Positions 18,193-25,921 are shown, counted from the stretch's first letter. The stretch is 64,000 nucleotides of DNA from UBA8529 sp964390565 (GCA_964390565.1 CAYMII010000013.1:18262-82261); one strand, 5' to 3'. The notes: generated from the sequence alone by a model not told the origin. Numbers and translations: made by a program.

Positions 18193-18976
18193 TAGAAATA
18201 TAAATTACCTGAGAATATCGGTTACCGACCGCTGTAACCTTCGCTGCACCTACTGTATGCCTGAAGATGGCGTTACAATACTTCAGCATAAAGATATTCT
18301 CACATTCGATGAAATTGTCGATTTCACAAAAGTTGCAGTTAGCATAGGCATAAACAAGGTTCGAATAACTGGCGGCGAACCTTTGGTTCGTAGGGGAATT
18401 GTTGACCTAGTAAGAATGATTGCCGAGATTGATGGAATCGATGATTTAAGCATGACAACCAACGCCATTTTGATGCAGCAGTTTGCCAAACCTCTTTTTG
18501 ATGCTGGCTTACATCGCATAAATGTTAGTCTCGATACAACCGATCCTGAAAAATTCAAATCTATTACCCGTGGTGGTAATATCGAAGATGTTTTTAATGG
18601 ACTCGAGGAGGCCAAAAAGGTTGGATTTAATCCAATAAAGATCAATTGCGTTATCGAAAAATCATCATCTGAGCCTGATGCGCTAGCTGTTAAAGAATAC
18701 GCATCAAAACAAGGATTTGAGGTAAGATTCATTCCTATGATGAAACTCGATAAAGGAATTTTTGGTCAGGTTGAGGGTGGCGAAGGTGGCAACTGCGCTA
18801 AATGCAATCGGCTCAGGTTAACGGCTAATGGATTTATTAAACCTTGCCTTTTCAGCGATTTGGGCTATAGTGTCCGTGAGCTAGGAGCTAAAGCCGCCAT
18901 TGAAATGGCTGTTGGTCTAAAACCCGAAAGCGGAACATCAAACCAATATGGTAAATTTTATAACATTGGGGGATGA
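18176..18976 (+). CDS. moaA: GTP 3',8-cyclase MoaA, unusually short
   Basis: A radical SAM enzyme that begins molybdopterin synthesis by cyclising GTP. The N-terminal cluster motif CNLRCTYC follows YLRISVTDR, and ITGGEPLVR binds SAM. The second cluster motif is intact as C-x2-C-x13-C within NCAKCNRLRLTANGFIKPC, and the C-terminal double glycine needed for activity is present (NIGG). The protein is only 266 residues, whereas MoaA is usually about 325-340: the stretch between FEVRFIPMMKL and the second cluster is only about 20 residues rather than about 65. I placed the start at ATG 18176; a TTG at 18173 is less likely. Both clusters suggest a functional, compacted enzyme. Confidence 0.87.
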   Translation: MLDRYNRNINYLRISVTDRCNLRCTYCMPEDGVTILQHKDILTFDEIVDFTKVAVSIGINKVRITGGEPLVRRGIVDLVRMIAEIDGIDDLSMTTNAILMQQFAKPLFDAGLHRINVSLDTTDPEKFKSITRGGNIEDVFNGLEEAKKVGFNPIKINCVIEKSSSEPDALAVKEYASKQGFEVRFIPMMKLDKGIFGQVEGGEGGNCAKCNRLRLTANGFIKPCLFSDLGYSVRELGAKAAIEMAVGLKPESGTSNQYGKFYNIGG

Positions 18977-18983
18977 TTTGCTA

Positions 18984-19013
18984 AGTTGACAGTTTTTAGT
19001 TGACGGTTCACAG
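18984..19013 (+). repeat. Left arm of a 30-bp imperfect inverted repeat flanking the four-helix-bundle gene
   Basis: This arm begins AGTTGACAGTT and ends ACAG. It matches the reverse complement of 19403-19432 at 25 of 30 positions. It lies 7 bases after the moaA stop and 24 bases before the small gene. Confidence 0.8.
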
Positions 19014-19037
19014 TAAAAAACTGAATATTAATTTGCT

Positions 19038-19394
19038 ATGGATTATAAGGAACTAGAGGTTTGGAAAGAATCGAAAGAACTTGTCAAACTGATTTATAAA
19101 ATAACAGAATCTTTTCCCTCAACTGAACAATTTGGATTAACAAACCAAATCCGAAGAAGTGCTGTTTCAATTCCATCAAACATAGCAGAAGGAATAGGAC
19201 GAAATCATACTAAAGATACACTTCAGTTTCTTTTCATTGCTAGAGGTTCGATATATGAACTCGAAACTCAACTAATTCTAGCATTTGAATTATCCTTCAT
19301 TTCAAAAGAAGTTTACGAAATAACTTTTGAAAAAATTCATCTTTGTATGAAACTAATCAGTGGGTTTATAAACTATTATGAAACCAAAAAATAG
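19038..19394 (+). CDS. Four-helix-bundle protein (23S rRNA intervening-sequence / S23 family)
   Basis: A 118-residue all-helical protein of the family first seen in 23S rRNA intervening sequences (TIGR02436-like). It shows the typical pattern MDYKELEVWKESKELVKLIY, then PSTEQFGLTNQIRRSAVSIP, then SNIAEGIGRN, and the helix pair ending ISGFINYYETKK. Members form pentameric bundles; no enzymatic activity is established. It is placed between moaA and moaC, where it has no known role, and its 30-bp inverted-repeat flanks suggest an inserted unit. Codon use is more AT-rich than in its Moco neighbours. Transcription from the moe/moa promoter would carry through it. Confidence 0.9.
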   Translation: MDYKELEVWKESKELVKLIYKITESFPSTEQFGLTNQIRRSAVSIPSNIAEGIGRNHTKDTLQFLFIARGSIYELETQLILAFELSFISKEVYEITFEKIHLCMKLISGFINYYETKK

Positions 19395-19402
19395 TTATCT
19401 TT

Positions 19403-19432
19403 CTGTCAACTCTTAACTAACAACTGTCAACT
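19403..19432 (-). repeat. Right arm of the inverted repeat flanking the four-helix-bundle gene
   Basis: The partner of 18984-19013, with five mismatches in 30 in inverted orientation. It ends 4 bases before the moaC ATG, so it occupies the position of the moaC translation-initiation region. Confidence 0.8.
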
Positions 19433-19436
19433 AATC

Positions 19437-19886
19437 ATGGAACTTTCACATATCGATAATAACGGCAAAGCCAACATGGTTGATGTTGGAGGTAAACCTC
19501 AACAGGTACGTCAAGCTAAGGCCACTGGGTTTATAATGTTAAGCCACGAAACAGTAAAACTTATTAAGGAGAACCAAATGAAGAAAGGCGATGTGCTTAC
19601 TGTTAGTGAGGTTGCTGGAATACAAGCAGCAAAGCAAACACCAAGCCTCATCCCTCTTTGCCATACGCTTATGCTTACCAAAGTTGATGTTAAAGCAACT
19701 TTACAAGAGAATGGAGTTATGGTCGATAGTTTTATTAAATGCGTGGGACAAACAGGCGTTGAAATGGAGGCTTTAATGGCTGTTTCAGTAGCTCTACTCA
19801 CCGTTTACGATATGTGCAAAGCCGTTGACAAGAATATGGTAATTGATGGTGTAACTCTGCTTGAAAAAACTAAACAAGATTTATAA
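19437..19886 (+). CDS. moaC: Cyclic pyranopterin monophosphate synthase accessory protein MoaC
   Basis: MoaC converts the MoaA product (3',8-cyclo-GTP) into cyclic pyranopterin monophosphate. The 149-residue protein has all landmarks: MVDVGGKPQQVRQAKATG near the N-terminus, TPSLIPLCHTLMLTKVDV with the active-site His, and GVEMEALMAVSVALLTVYDM followed by the conserved CKAVDK lysine region. The stop is followed 7 bases later by the MOSC/MogA start. Its start codon lies only 4 bases from an inverted-repeat arm. Confidence 0.95.
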   Translation: MELSHIDNNGKANMVDVGGKPQQVRQAKATGFIMLSHETVKLIKENQMKKGDVLTVSEVAGIQAAKQTPSLIPLCHTLMLTKVDVKATLQENGVMVDSFIKCVGQTGVEMEALMAVSVALLTVYDMCKAVDKNMVIDGVTLLEKTKQDL

Positions 19887-19893
19887 TACGCTT

Positions 19894-20835
19894 ATGCTAA
19901 CAGAACAAAAGGTAAAAATACTATCGGTAAATATCTCTACCAAAAAGGGAACGATAAAAGAACCTGTTGAAAAGATTGTACTAAATGAACTCGGAGTAGA
20001 AGGAGATGCTCATGCAGGCGAATGGCATCGTCAGATTAGCTTACTTGGAAACGAGAGCTTTGAGCGGTTTAAAGATATGACCAAGAGAGAGGTCAAATTC
20101 GGCGATTTCGCAGAAAACATAACCACACAAGGCATTGAATTAGTTAATACCAAACCTGGCGACAGGTTCATTGGCAACGATGTTGACCTTGAAGTTACCC
20201 AAATAGGTAAATCATGCCATGGCGATGGTTGTGCAATTTATCGTGAGGTTGGAAATTGCGTTATGCCCAAAGAGGGTATTTTTTGTAGAGTGATAAAAGC
20301 TGGTGCTTTAAAAGCTGGTGACGAGCTAACCTTTATTCCTAAAATCTACAAAATACAGGTAATCACTCTTAGCGATAGGGCAAGTAGGCGCATTTATGAG
20401 GATAAAAGTGGACCTGAGGTTGTTCGCCTTGTTAGTGAATACTTTGATTCGCTAAAGTGGCAGTTTACCATTGAATCAACCATTATCCCTGATGATGAAG
20501 AGCTCCTTAAGGTATATCTTTCAAAAGCAAAAGAAGAAAAATACGATTTATTAATTACCACAGGAGGAACAGGCATTGGGACTAGGGATATAACACCTGA
20601 TGTTGTTAGACAATTCATGGACAAGGAGATTCCGGGTATCATGGAGATGATTAGAGTAAAATATGGAAGCGAAAAACCAAATGCTCTTTTAAGCCGAGGG
20701 GTTGCTGGATTAATGGGTGAAACCTTCGTTTACACGTTACCTGGTAGCGTTAAGGCTGTTAAGGAGTATATGGAGGAGATAACCAAAACCCTTAAGCATC
20801 TTTACATCATGCGAATGGGTATTGATGGGCATTAA
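19894..20835 (+). CDS. MOSC domain fused to molybdopterin adenylyltransferase (MogA/MoaB)
   Basis: A two-domain protein of about 313 residues. The N-terminal part (about 1-150) is a MOSC domain (GVEGDAHAGEWHRQISLL; later GKSCHGDGCAIYREVGNCVM with the conserved Cys), a fold that binds molybdenum-cofactor or sulfur carriers. The C-terminal part (about 155-313) is MogA-like and adenylylates molybdopterin, preparing it for MoeA; its motifs are TLSDRASRRIYEDKSGPEV, TTGGTGIGTRDITPD and LPGSVKAVKEY. I set the start at ATG 19894; a TTG at 19861 would overlap moaC. Its place in the moeA-moaA-moaC operon fits. The fusion suggests coupling of the adenylylation step with sulfur or cofactor handling. Confidence 0.9.
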   Translation: MLTEQKVKILSVNISTKKGTIKEPVEKIVLNELGVEGDAHAGEWHRQISLLGNESFERFKDMTKREVKFGDFAENITTQGIELVNTKPGDRFIGNDVDLEVTQIGKSCHGDGCAIYREVGNCVMPKEGIFCRVIKAGALKAGDELTFIPKIYKIQVITLSDRASRRIYEDKSGPEVVRLVSEYFDSLKWQFTIESTIIPDDEELLKVYLSKAKEEKYDLLITTGGTGIGTRDITPDVVRQFMDKEIPGIMEMIRVKYGSEKPNALLSRGVAGLMGETFVYTLPGSVKAVKEYMEEITKTLKHLYIMRMGIDGH

Positions 20836-20844
20836 GATTATATC

Positions 20845-20861
20845 AGTTGTCAGTTAACAGT
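20845..20861 (+). repeat. Third copy of the AGTTGAC-type repeat
   Basis: AGTTGTCAGTTAACAGT followed by AAAA matches the inner part of the left arm before the four-helix-bundle gene (from about 18999) at 18 of 21 positions. It lies in the 39-base gap between the MOSC/MogA gene and the first DUF3795 gene. Confidence 0.6.
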
Positions 20862-20874
20862 AAAATTAATCTAT

Positions 20875-21225
20875 ATGAAAAAAATTATTGCTGCTACAAA
20901 ACTGATTGCTTACTGTGGTTTATACTGTGGTTCGTGCAGTAGGTATCTAAAGGAATCGTGCCCCGGATGTGCTAAGAACGAGAAAGCATCGTGGTGTAAG
21001 ATTCGCACATGTAACATGGAGCACGGCTACGCCAGCTGCGCCGATTGTAAAGAATTTGACAACGCCATGGATTGTAAAAAGTATAACAACTTTATATCAA
21101 AAGTATTTGGGTTTGTTTTCAAATCTGATCGTAATGCATGCTTGAATCTTATTCGTTTAAATGGATACGAGAAATTTGCCGTTTACATGGCTGAGAATAA
21201 ATTTCAGACCATCAAACGAAAATAA
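20875..21225 (+). CDS. DUF3795 domain cysteine-rich protein (first of two)
   Basis: A 116-residue protein with twelve cysteines in pairs: CGLYCGSCSRYL, CPGCAKNEKASWC and CADCKEFDNAMDC. This is the DUF3795 layout, presumed to bind zinc or an iron-sulfur cluster; no function is established. It follows the Moco genes in the same direction with a 39-base gap, so it may be read from the same transcript. The next gene encodes a second family member, only 2 bases on. Confidence 0.85.
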   Translation: MKKIIAATKLIAYCGLYCGSCSRYLKESCPGCAKNEKASWCKIRTCNMEHGYASCADCKEFDNAMDCKKYNNFISKVFGFVFKSDRNACLNLIRLNGYEKFAVYMAENKFQTIKRK

Positions 21226-21227
21226 TC

Positions 21228-21641
21228 TTGTCAAAGCTAATTCTCGATAGTAAACTTATAGCTCCCTGCGGAATTTACTGTGGGGTTTGCTATATGTTCT
21301 TAAGTGAAAGGAAACGCTGCCTTGGCTGTAGAATAGACTCCATTGAAAAGCCAAAATATTGTGAGAGATGTAAGATTGCTCACTGCGAAATTCTTTCAAA
21401 AACACCAAGTGGATTTTGTTTTGAATGTGAAAATTTTCCATGTCAAAGGCTTAAGCAACTGGATAAAAGATATCGCACAAGATATGGCGCAAGTCTAATT
21501 CAAAACCAAATCGATATAAAAGAAAAAGGGACAAATGCATTTCTGAATCAAGGATTAACTACCAGAACATGTCCAAAATGCGATTCTGTTATAAGTATTC
21601 ATTGGAAATATTGTGCTAAATGCAATAATGATTCTCATTAA
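21228..21641 (+). CDS. DUF3795 domain cysteine-rich protein (second of two)
   Basis: A 137-residue protein that starts with the same APCGIYCGVCYMFL motif as its neighbour, followed by CLGC, CERCKIAHC and FCFECENFPC. It has an extra C-terminal zinc-ribbon-like pair, CPKCDSVISIHWKYCAKC. The start is a TTG at 21228, because no ATG lies between the preceding stop and the first conserved cysteine; the next ATG would delete the CGIYC motif. It is translationally close to the first DUF3795 gene (2-base gap). Function unknown. Confidence 0.8.
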   Translation: MSKLILDSKLIAPCGIYCGVCYMFLSERKRCLGCRIDSIEKPKYCERCKIAHCEILSKTPSGFCFECENFPCQRLKQLDKRYRTRYGASLIQNQIDIKEKGTNAFLNQGLTTRTCPKCDSVISIHWKYCAKCNNDSH

Positions 21642-21672
21642 TCAGTTATTAAGTTTATTTCTTTCGATATTG

Positions 21673-22851
21673 ATGAGAAAATTTTACATACTATTCTTTC
21701 TAACTTTTAGCTTAACAGCAAAATCTCAAAACCTAATTAGGAACTCAAGTTTTGATGATTATTCAACTTATCTCGACAATAATAACAATATAGTATATCA
21801 ACCCAATTTTTGGTTTTACAATTCAAATAATTCAAACCATCCAATTTACTATTCATCAGATAGAGTTTTAAACAAAATAGCACCGAACAATACTCTAATA
21901 GATTCACAACTTGTCATTCAAGGACACAAAAAGAATTATTTTATCCCTGTTTATGCATCAGAGAAATTTCAGACAAATAATACTTTAAATTATCTTCATC
22001 CAGAATTAGAGTTAGCTCAACAAGGCCAAAAACTGAATTATCTAAGTATTGTATTACTACCAAAAACACAAAAGGCCTATTCAATATTGAAAGAGCCTCT
22101 AAAAGAGGGTCATAAGTACTATCTTCAGGTTGATATCAAAACAAATAAACAATCAAACTGCTTAACTGATTTGCTCGTTGGTTTTAAAGGGAACTCTGAT
22201 TTTGCTGATGAAAAAAGTATAAATAACATTCAATTAACCTTAAAAGATTCATCAAGCTACAACTATCTCATTGAAAATTGGGTTACTGTAAGTTGTGAGT
22301 TCACAGCGTTAGGAGATGAAAAAGTAGTAGTGTTTGGCGCAGGCTTAGAAAAAGACTATATTAACATTATAAAATCTAATCGAAGAAAATTTTATCAATC
22401 CTACATTGGTGGACCATTTAGAATAATGTATTATATCGATAATCCCAAGTTATTTGAAATTAGTAATAACAGTTTATTTGTTAACAATATTGATACAATG
22501 AAAATTGGAGACAGTTTTGTGCTCCAAAATATTTACTTTGATTTTGATAAATATATATTGTTAGAAAAATCGTTCCCAATGCTCAATGAACTCATTGAAT
22601 ATTTAAAAACTAAAACAAATATTAGAATCCAAATTTCTGGACATACAGATAATATTGGTAAAAATGATTACAATAACGAATTATCACTAAAACGTGCTAT
22701 AGCAGTTACCGATTATTTGATAAGTAAAGGAATTGCAAAAGAAAGGTTACAAATGTTTGGGTTTGGTTCGTTGTACCCTATAAATTCTAATGATACTGAA
22801 TACGGTCGTCAACAGAACAGGCGAATTGAAATAAAAATAGTTGATAAATAA
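21673..22851 (+). CDS. OmpA-family protein with N-terminal exported domain
   Basis: An exported protein of about 392 residues. I set the start at ATG 21673, giving the signal peptide MRKFYILFFLTFSLTAKSQ; the ORF from 21613 adds an implausible extension. The first about 270 residues (LIRNSSFDDYSTYLDNNNNI onward) look like a beta-sandwich of the kind found before OmpA domains in Bacteroidota. The C-terminal about 115 residues are a peptidoglycan-binding OmpA domain: IYFDFDKYILLEKSFPMLNE, ISGHTDNIGKNDYN, LSLKRAIAVTDYL, and GRQQNRRIEI. It likely tethers the outer membrane to the wall. The gene is clearly more AT-rich than its neighbours. Confidence 0.87.
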   Translation: MRKFYILFFLTFSLTAKSQNLIRNSSFDDYSTYLDNNNNIVYQPNFWFYNSNNSNHPIYYSSDRVLNKIAPNNTLIDSQLVIQGHKKNYFIPVYASEKFQTNNTLNYLHPELELAQQGQKLNYLSIVLLPKTQKAYSILKEPLKEGHKYYLQVDIKTNKQSNCLTDLLVGFKGNSDFADEKSINNIQLTLKDSSSYNYLIENWVTVSCEFTALGDEKVVVFGAGLEKDYINIIKSNRRKFYQSYIGGPFRIMYYIDNPKLFEISNNSLFVNNIDTMKIGDSFVLQNIYFDFDKYILLEKSFPMLNELIEYLKTKTNIRIQISGHTDNIGKNDYNNELSLKRAIAVTDYLISKGIAKERLQMFGFGSLYPINSNDTEYGRQQNRRIEIKIVDK

Positions 22852-22852
22852 A

Positions 22853-22873
22853 AACCGGCTATTGCCGGTTCTT
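22853..22873. terminator. Bidirectional terminator between the OmpA-family gene and trxA
   Basis: An AACCGGC / GCCGGTT hairpin with a 4-base loop between convergent genes. Confidence 0.75.
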
Positions 22874-22883
22874 ATTATAATTC

Positions 22884-23240
22884 TTACTCTACCCCCAATA
22901 CATCTTTAAATGCCTGTTTGAATGAATCTTTTGGGAGTGCTCCCTGTGCCATTTGAGGCTGTGCATCCTTAGGAATAAAAAGCAATGATGGTATGCTACG
23001 GATTCCAAAAACCGAAGCTAACTCCTGTTCGGCCTCAGTATCTACCTTATAGATAGTTAATTTGCCATCGTACTCTTTCGATAGTTCTTCAAGAATTGGG
23101 GCAACCATTTTGCATGGTCCACACCAATCGGCATAAAAATCAATAATTGCAGGCTTGTCGCCTTCAAATTTCCATTCTTTATTCTGCTCAAAGTTAAAAA
23201 CCTTTTGCTTGAATGTTTCTAGTGTTAAGTGCTCAATCAT
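22884..23240 (-). CDS. trxA: Thioredoxin
   Basis: A 118-residue cytoplasmic thioredoxin without signal peptide. The redox motif is WCGPC in FYADWCGPCKMVAPILEEL. The cis-proline loop RSIPSLLFIPK and the KVDTEAEQELASVFGI segment complete the fold. It reduces protein disulfides using thioredoxin reductase, which is not encoded here. It stands alone, convergent with the OmpA-family gene. Confidence 0.95.
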   Translation of the reverse strand: MIEHLTLETFKQKVFNFEQNKEWKFEGDKPAIIDFYADWCGPCKMVAPILEELSKEYDGKLTIYKVDTEAEQELASVFGIRSIPSLLFIPKDAQPQMAQGALPKDSFKQAFKDVLGVE

Positions 23241-23315
23241 ATTCTTAATTTATTTAGTTTCTATTTATCATATCTACTTATCTACATATATCAAATTATA
23301 TACCAAAACGTAAGT

Positions 23316-23357
23316 TATGACAAAATGTTCGTTTTGACATAATTGATATTTATCAAT
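23316..23357. repeat. Two adjacent palindromes at the 3' end of the tyrosine recombinase gene
   Basis: An imperfect palindrome (TATGACAAAA / TTTTGACATA, one mismatch) at 23316-23341 is followed directly by a perfect one (ATTGATA / TATCAAT) at 23342-23357, which overlaps the recombinase stop codon. They could be recombinase-binding sites or a terminator; neither use is shown. Confidence 0.45.
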
Positions 23358-24306
23358 TTGACAAACTATGTAAATTGTAATAATAGGAATGAGAATGTTG
23401 GCTGTACAATTTATCGAAAGGGCTAAATAGTTTACATCGGCTTAGATTTACAACCTGAAGATATACGAGAGTAGTTTCGATTCGTACATGGCCAAGTAAT
23501 TCTTTGATTGTGACAATATCCATTCCATGCTCAAGTAAATGTGTAGCATAGCTATGACGCAATGTATGTAATGAAATTTTCTTCTGAAAACCACATTTCC
23601 TTTTTGCTTCACCAAGCACCCATCGCATTCCACCAATGCTCAACGGAGTGCCAGGTTCATTTCCATTAAAAAGGTAATCAACCGGCTTATCTTCTGAGTA
23701 ATACTTAAGCAATCCTTTTAAAATCAAAGGTGATAATGGTACATAACGATCCTTTTTGTATTTACTTTCCCGAATATGAATCATCAAGCGACCAGTATCA
23801 ATATCAGAAATTTTCAATCGATTTGCTTCACGTACCCTGAGCCCTGCAGAATAAATCAACGACAATAGCACTCGATGCTTTAAAAGCGCTGGCGCTTTGA
23901 ATAATGCTTTGCACTCATCATAGTTCAAAACAACAGGCAGCTTACTCCTATGTTTTATGGAGGGCAGCTGAATTAACCGATCGTTTAAGCCTAAAAATTT
24001 GAAGCAATATCTAAGACCATAAACAGAAAACTTAAAATCACTTAACGATGGAGTTTTACTGCCTCTAGCCTTCGATGCAAGATAATGATTCAACTCTTTC
24101 TCGCTAATATCTTGCGGCGGTCTTCCGAAATGAAGGCTTATTTGAGCCAATTTTCGAGCATAATTCTTTAAAGTGCTTTCCGACTGACAAGCTAAACGAA
24201 TTCTATCATCTAGTTCATCTAGAATTTCTCTAAAGCCATACACTTCGAGGCAAGCCTGTTCAACTATGGTTTTTGGCTTCTCTTTAATGTCTGATTTGGA
24301 ACGCAT
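23353..24306 (-). CDS. Tyrosine recombinase / site-specific integrase
   Basis: A 317-residue XerC/D-fold recombinase. An N-terminal SAM-like core-binding domain (about 30-110) precedes the catalytic domain. All catalytic positions are present: Arg157 (AGLRVREAN), the lysine near 182-184 (ESKYKKDRYVPL), His247 and Arg250 (SLHTLRHSYATHLL), His273 (ELLGHVRIETT) and Tyr282 (VYLQV). The C-terminal SPFDKLY resembles recombinases found beside IS91-like transposases in Bacteroidota, but no transposase or cargo is adjacent. It is too divergent in context to be called XerC or XerD. Palindromes lie at its 3' end and another (TATCAA-TTGATA type) at about 24378-24392 upstream. Confidence 0.9.
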   Translation of the reverse strand: MRSKSDIKEKPKTIVEQACLEVYGFREILDELDDRIRLACQSESTLKNYARKLAQISLHFGRPPQDISEKELNHYLASKARGSKTPSLSDFKFSVYGLRYCFKFLGLNDRLIQLPSIKHRSKLPVVLNYDECKALFKAPALLKHRVLLSLIYSAGLRVREANRLKISDIDTGRLMIHIRESKYKKDRYVPLSPLILKGLLKYYSEDKPVDYLFNGNEPGTPLSIGGMRWVLGEAKRKCGFQKKISLHTLRHSYATHLLEHGMDIVTIKELLGHVRIETTLVYLQVVNLSRCKLFSPFDKLYSQHSHSYYYNLHSLSN

Positions 24307-24485
24307 ATAAAAACGGTTTTATTGGTTAATACTCTTTTTTACTGCGTTTTCATAATTAAGGTACGAAATAGTTCTAATTATCAAGTTGATAACATAATTA
24401 TACTCTTTAGGCTTCTCGTAATTATGCCATAAAGGCAATTAGTTGTATTTTTGGCAGCATAATAATTAGGTTATCCAACCCCTTT

Positions 24486-25895
24486 ATGCAAGAGCACCTA
24501 AAACATCCAATATTCAAAATCGTTTCAGAAGTCGCTGATGCTGAGAATCTCTCAGCATTTGTGATTGGTGGATTTGTTCGAGATATCTTCCTTAAACGAA
24601 CCTCGAAGGATATTGATATTGTTGTGATTGGCAATGGAATTGAGATTGCCAAGAAGGTATCGAAGATGATAAGGAGGTCGAAAGTGTCTGTATATAAAAA
24701 TTTCGGAACGGCTCAGCTTAAACTCGACGATATTGAGGTTGAATTTGTTGGTGCACGAAAAGAATCGTACCGACTAAACTCACGTAAACCAATTGTTGAG
24801 AACGGAACGCTTGAAGATGATCTTCAACGTCGCGATTTTACCATAAATGCTCTTGGTATTAGCCTAAACGGCAAAACCTACGGGCAGCTAATTGACCATT
24901 TTAAGGGGGTTGAAGATATTGATGACCGAATAATTCGAACCCCTCTTGAGCCTGATCAAACATTCTCTGATGATCCACTTCGGATGATTAGAGCGATAAG
25001 ATTTGCATCGCAGCTAAATTTTAACATTGAACAAAAGACATTTGAATCGATTCGAAGGAATCGCGCGAGAATTGATATCGTATCGAAGGAGCGGATAATT
25101 GATGAGATAAATAAGATTATGCTCTCCGAAAGGCCATCAACAGGTTTTCTATTACTCGATCAATCAGGATTACTTGAGCTGATAATGCCTGATGTGTTTA
25201 AACTCAAAGGAATTGAGACAAAAAATGGCTTAAGTCATAAAGATAATTTTCTTCATACTCTACAGGTTCTCGATAATGTGGCTCGTAAAACCGATAACCT
25301 TTGGTTACTTTGGTCGGCGCTGCTCCACGATATAGCAAAACCTGCTACAAAACGATTCTTTCCAAAGCAGGGTTGGACTTTTCATGGACATGAGTTTTTG
25401 GGCGCAAAGATGGTTCAAGGAATATTCAAAGATTTAAAACTTCCGCTTAACGAAAAGATGAAATATGTTCAGAAGATGGTTCAGCTCCACCTGCGACCAA
25501 TAATTCTTTCGCAGGAAGTGGTTACCGATTCAGCGGTTCGAAGATTACTTTTTGAAGCGGGTGATGATATTGATGATCTGATGATGCTTTGTGAGGCAGA
25601 TATAACATCAAAAAATGATAGCACAGTACGAAAGCATCTTGCAAACTTCAAAATTGTTAGGCAAAAACTTATTGAGATTGAGGAGAAGGATACAATCCGT
25701 AACTTCCAACCACCAATATCAGGCGAACTGATAATGGAAACATTCAACCTAAAGCCCTGTAAAGAAATAGGAATTATAAAAACGGCGATAAAGGATGCAA
25801 TACTCGATGGAGTGATCCATAATAATTACGATGAGGCTTTCCAACTCATGATAGATAAAGGCCGAGAGCTAAAGCTTTCAATTAAGAAGAAATAA
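24486..25895 (+). CDS. cca: CCA-adding tRNA nucleotidyltransferase with HD domain
   Basis: A 469-residue class II nucleotidyltransferase that builds or repairs the tRNA 3' CCA end. The N-terminal head carries GGFVRDIFLKRTSKDIDIVV with the metal-binding Asp pair, and the RRDFTINALGISL and DDPLRMIRAIRFASQL motifs follow, the latter with the nucleotide-selecting EDxxR-like region. A C-terminal HD domain (LWSALLHDIAKPATKRFFPK) may add a phosphohydrolase function. It is a single gene that ends at a bidirectional terminator. Confidence 0.93.
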   Translation: MQEHLKHPIFKIVSEVADAENLSAFVIGGFVRDIFLKRTSKDIDIVVIGNGIEIAKKVSKMIRRSKVSVYKNFGTAQLKLDDIEVEFVGARKESYRLNSRKPIVENGTLEDDLQRRDFTINALGISLNGKTYGQLIDHFKGVEDIDDRIIRTPLEPDQTFSDDPLRMIRAIRFASQLNFNIEQKTFESIRRNRARIDIVSKERIIDEINKIMLSERPSTGFLLLDQSGLLELIMPDVFKLKGIETKNGLSHKDNFLHTLQVLDNVARKTDNLWLLWSALLHDIAKPATKRFFPKQGWTFHGHEFLGAKMVQGIFKDLKLPLNEKMKYVQKMVQLHLRPIILSQEVVTDSAVRRLLFEAGDDIDDLMMLCEADITSKNDSTVRKHLANFKIVRQKLIEIEEKDTIRNFQPPISGELIMETFNLKPCKEIGIIKTAIKDAILDGVIHNNYDEAFQLMIDKGRELKLSIKKK

Positions 25896-25897
25896 AT

Positions 25898-25921
25898 AAG
25901 GGTTGCTATTGCAACCCTTTG
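25898..25921. terminator. Bidirectional terminator between cca and the beta-barrel gene
   Basis: A perfect AAGGGTTGC / GCAACCCTT hairpin with a TATT loop, placed between convergent genes. Confidence 0.8.

Noticed and set aside
23353..24306. Assignment of the recombinase as XerC or XerD
   Set aside because: The catalytic residues fit any tyrosine recombinase. The C-terminal SPFDKLY and palindrome-rich flanks are more like mobile-element recombinases, and nothing specific to dif recombination is visible.
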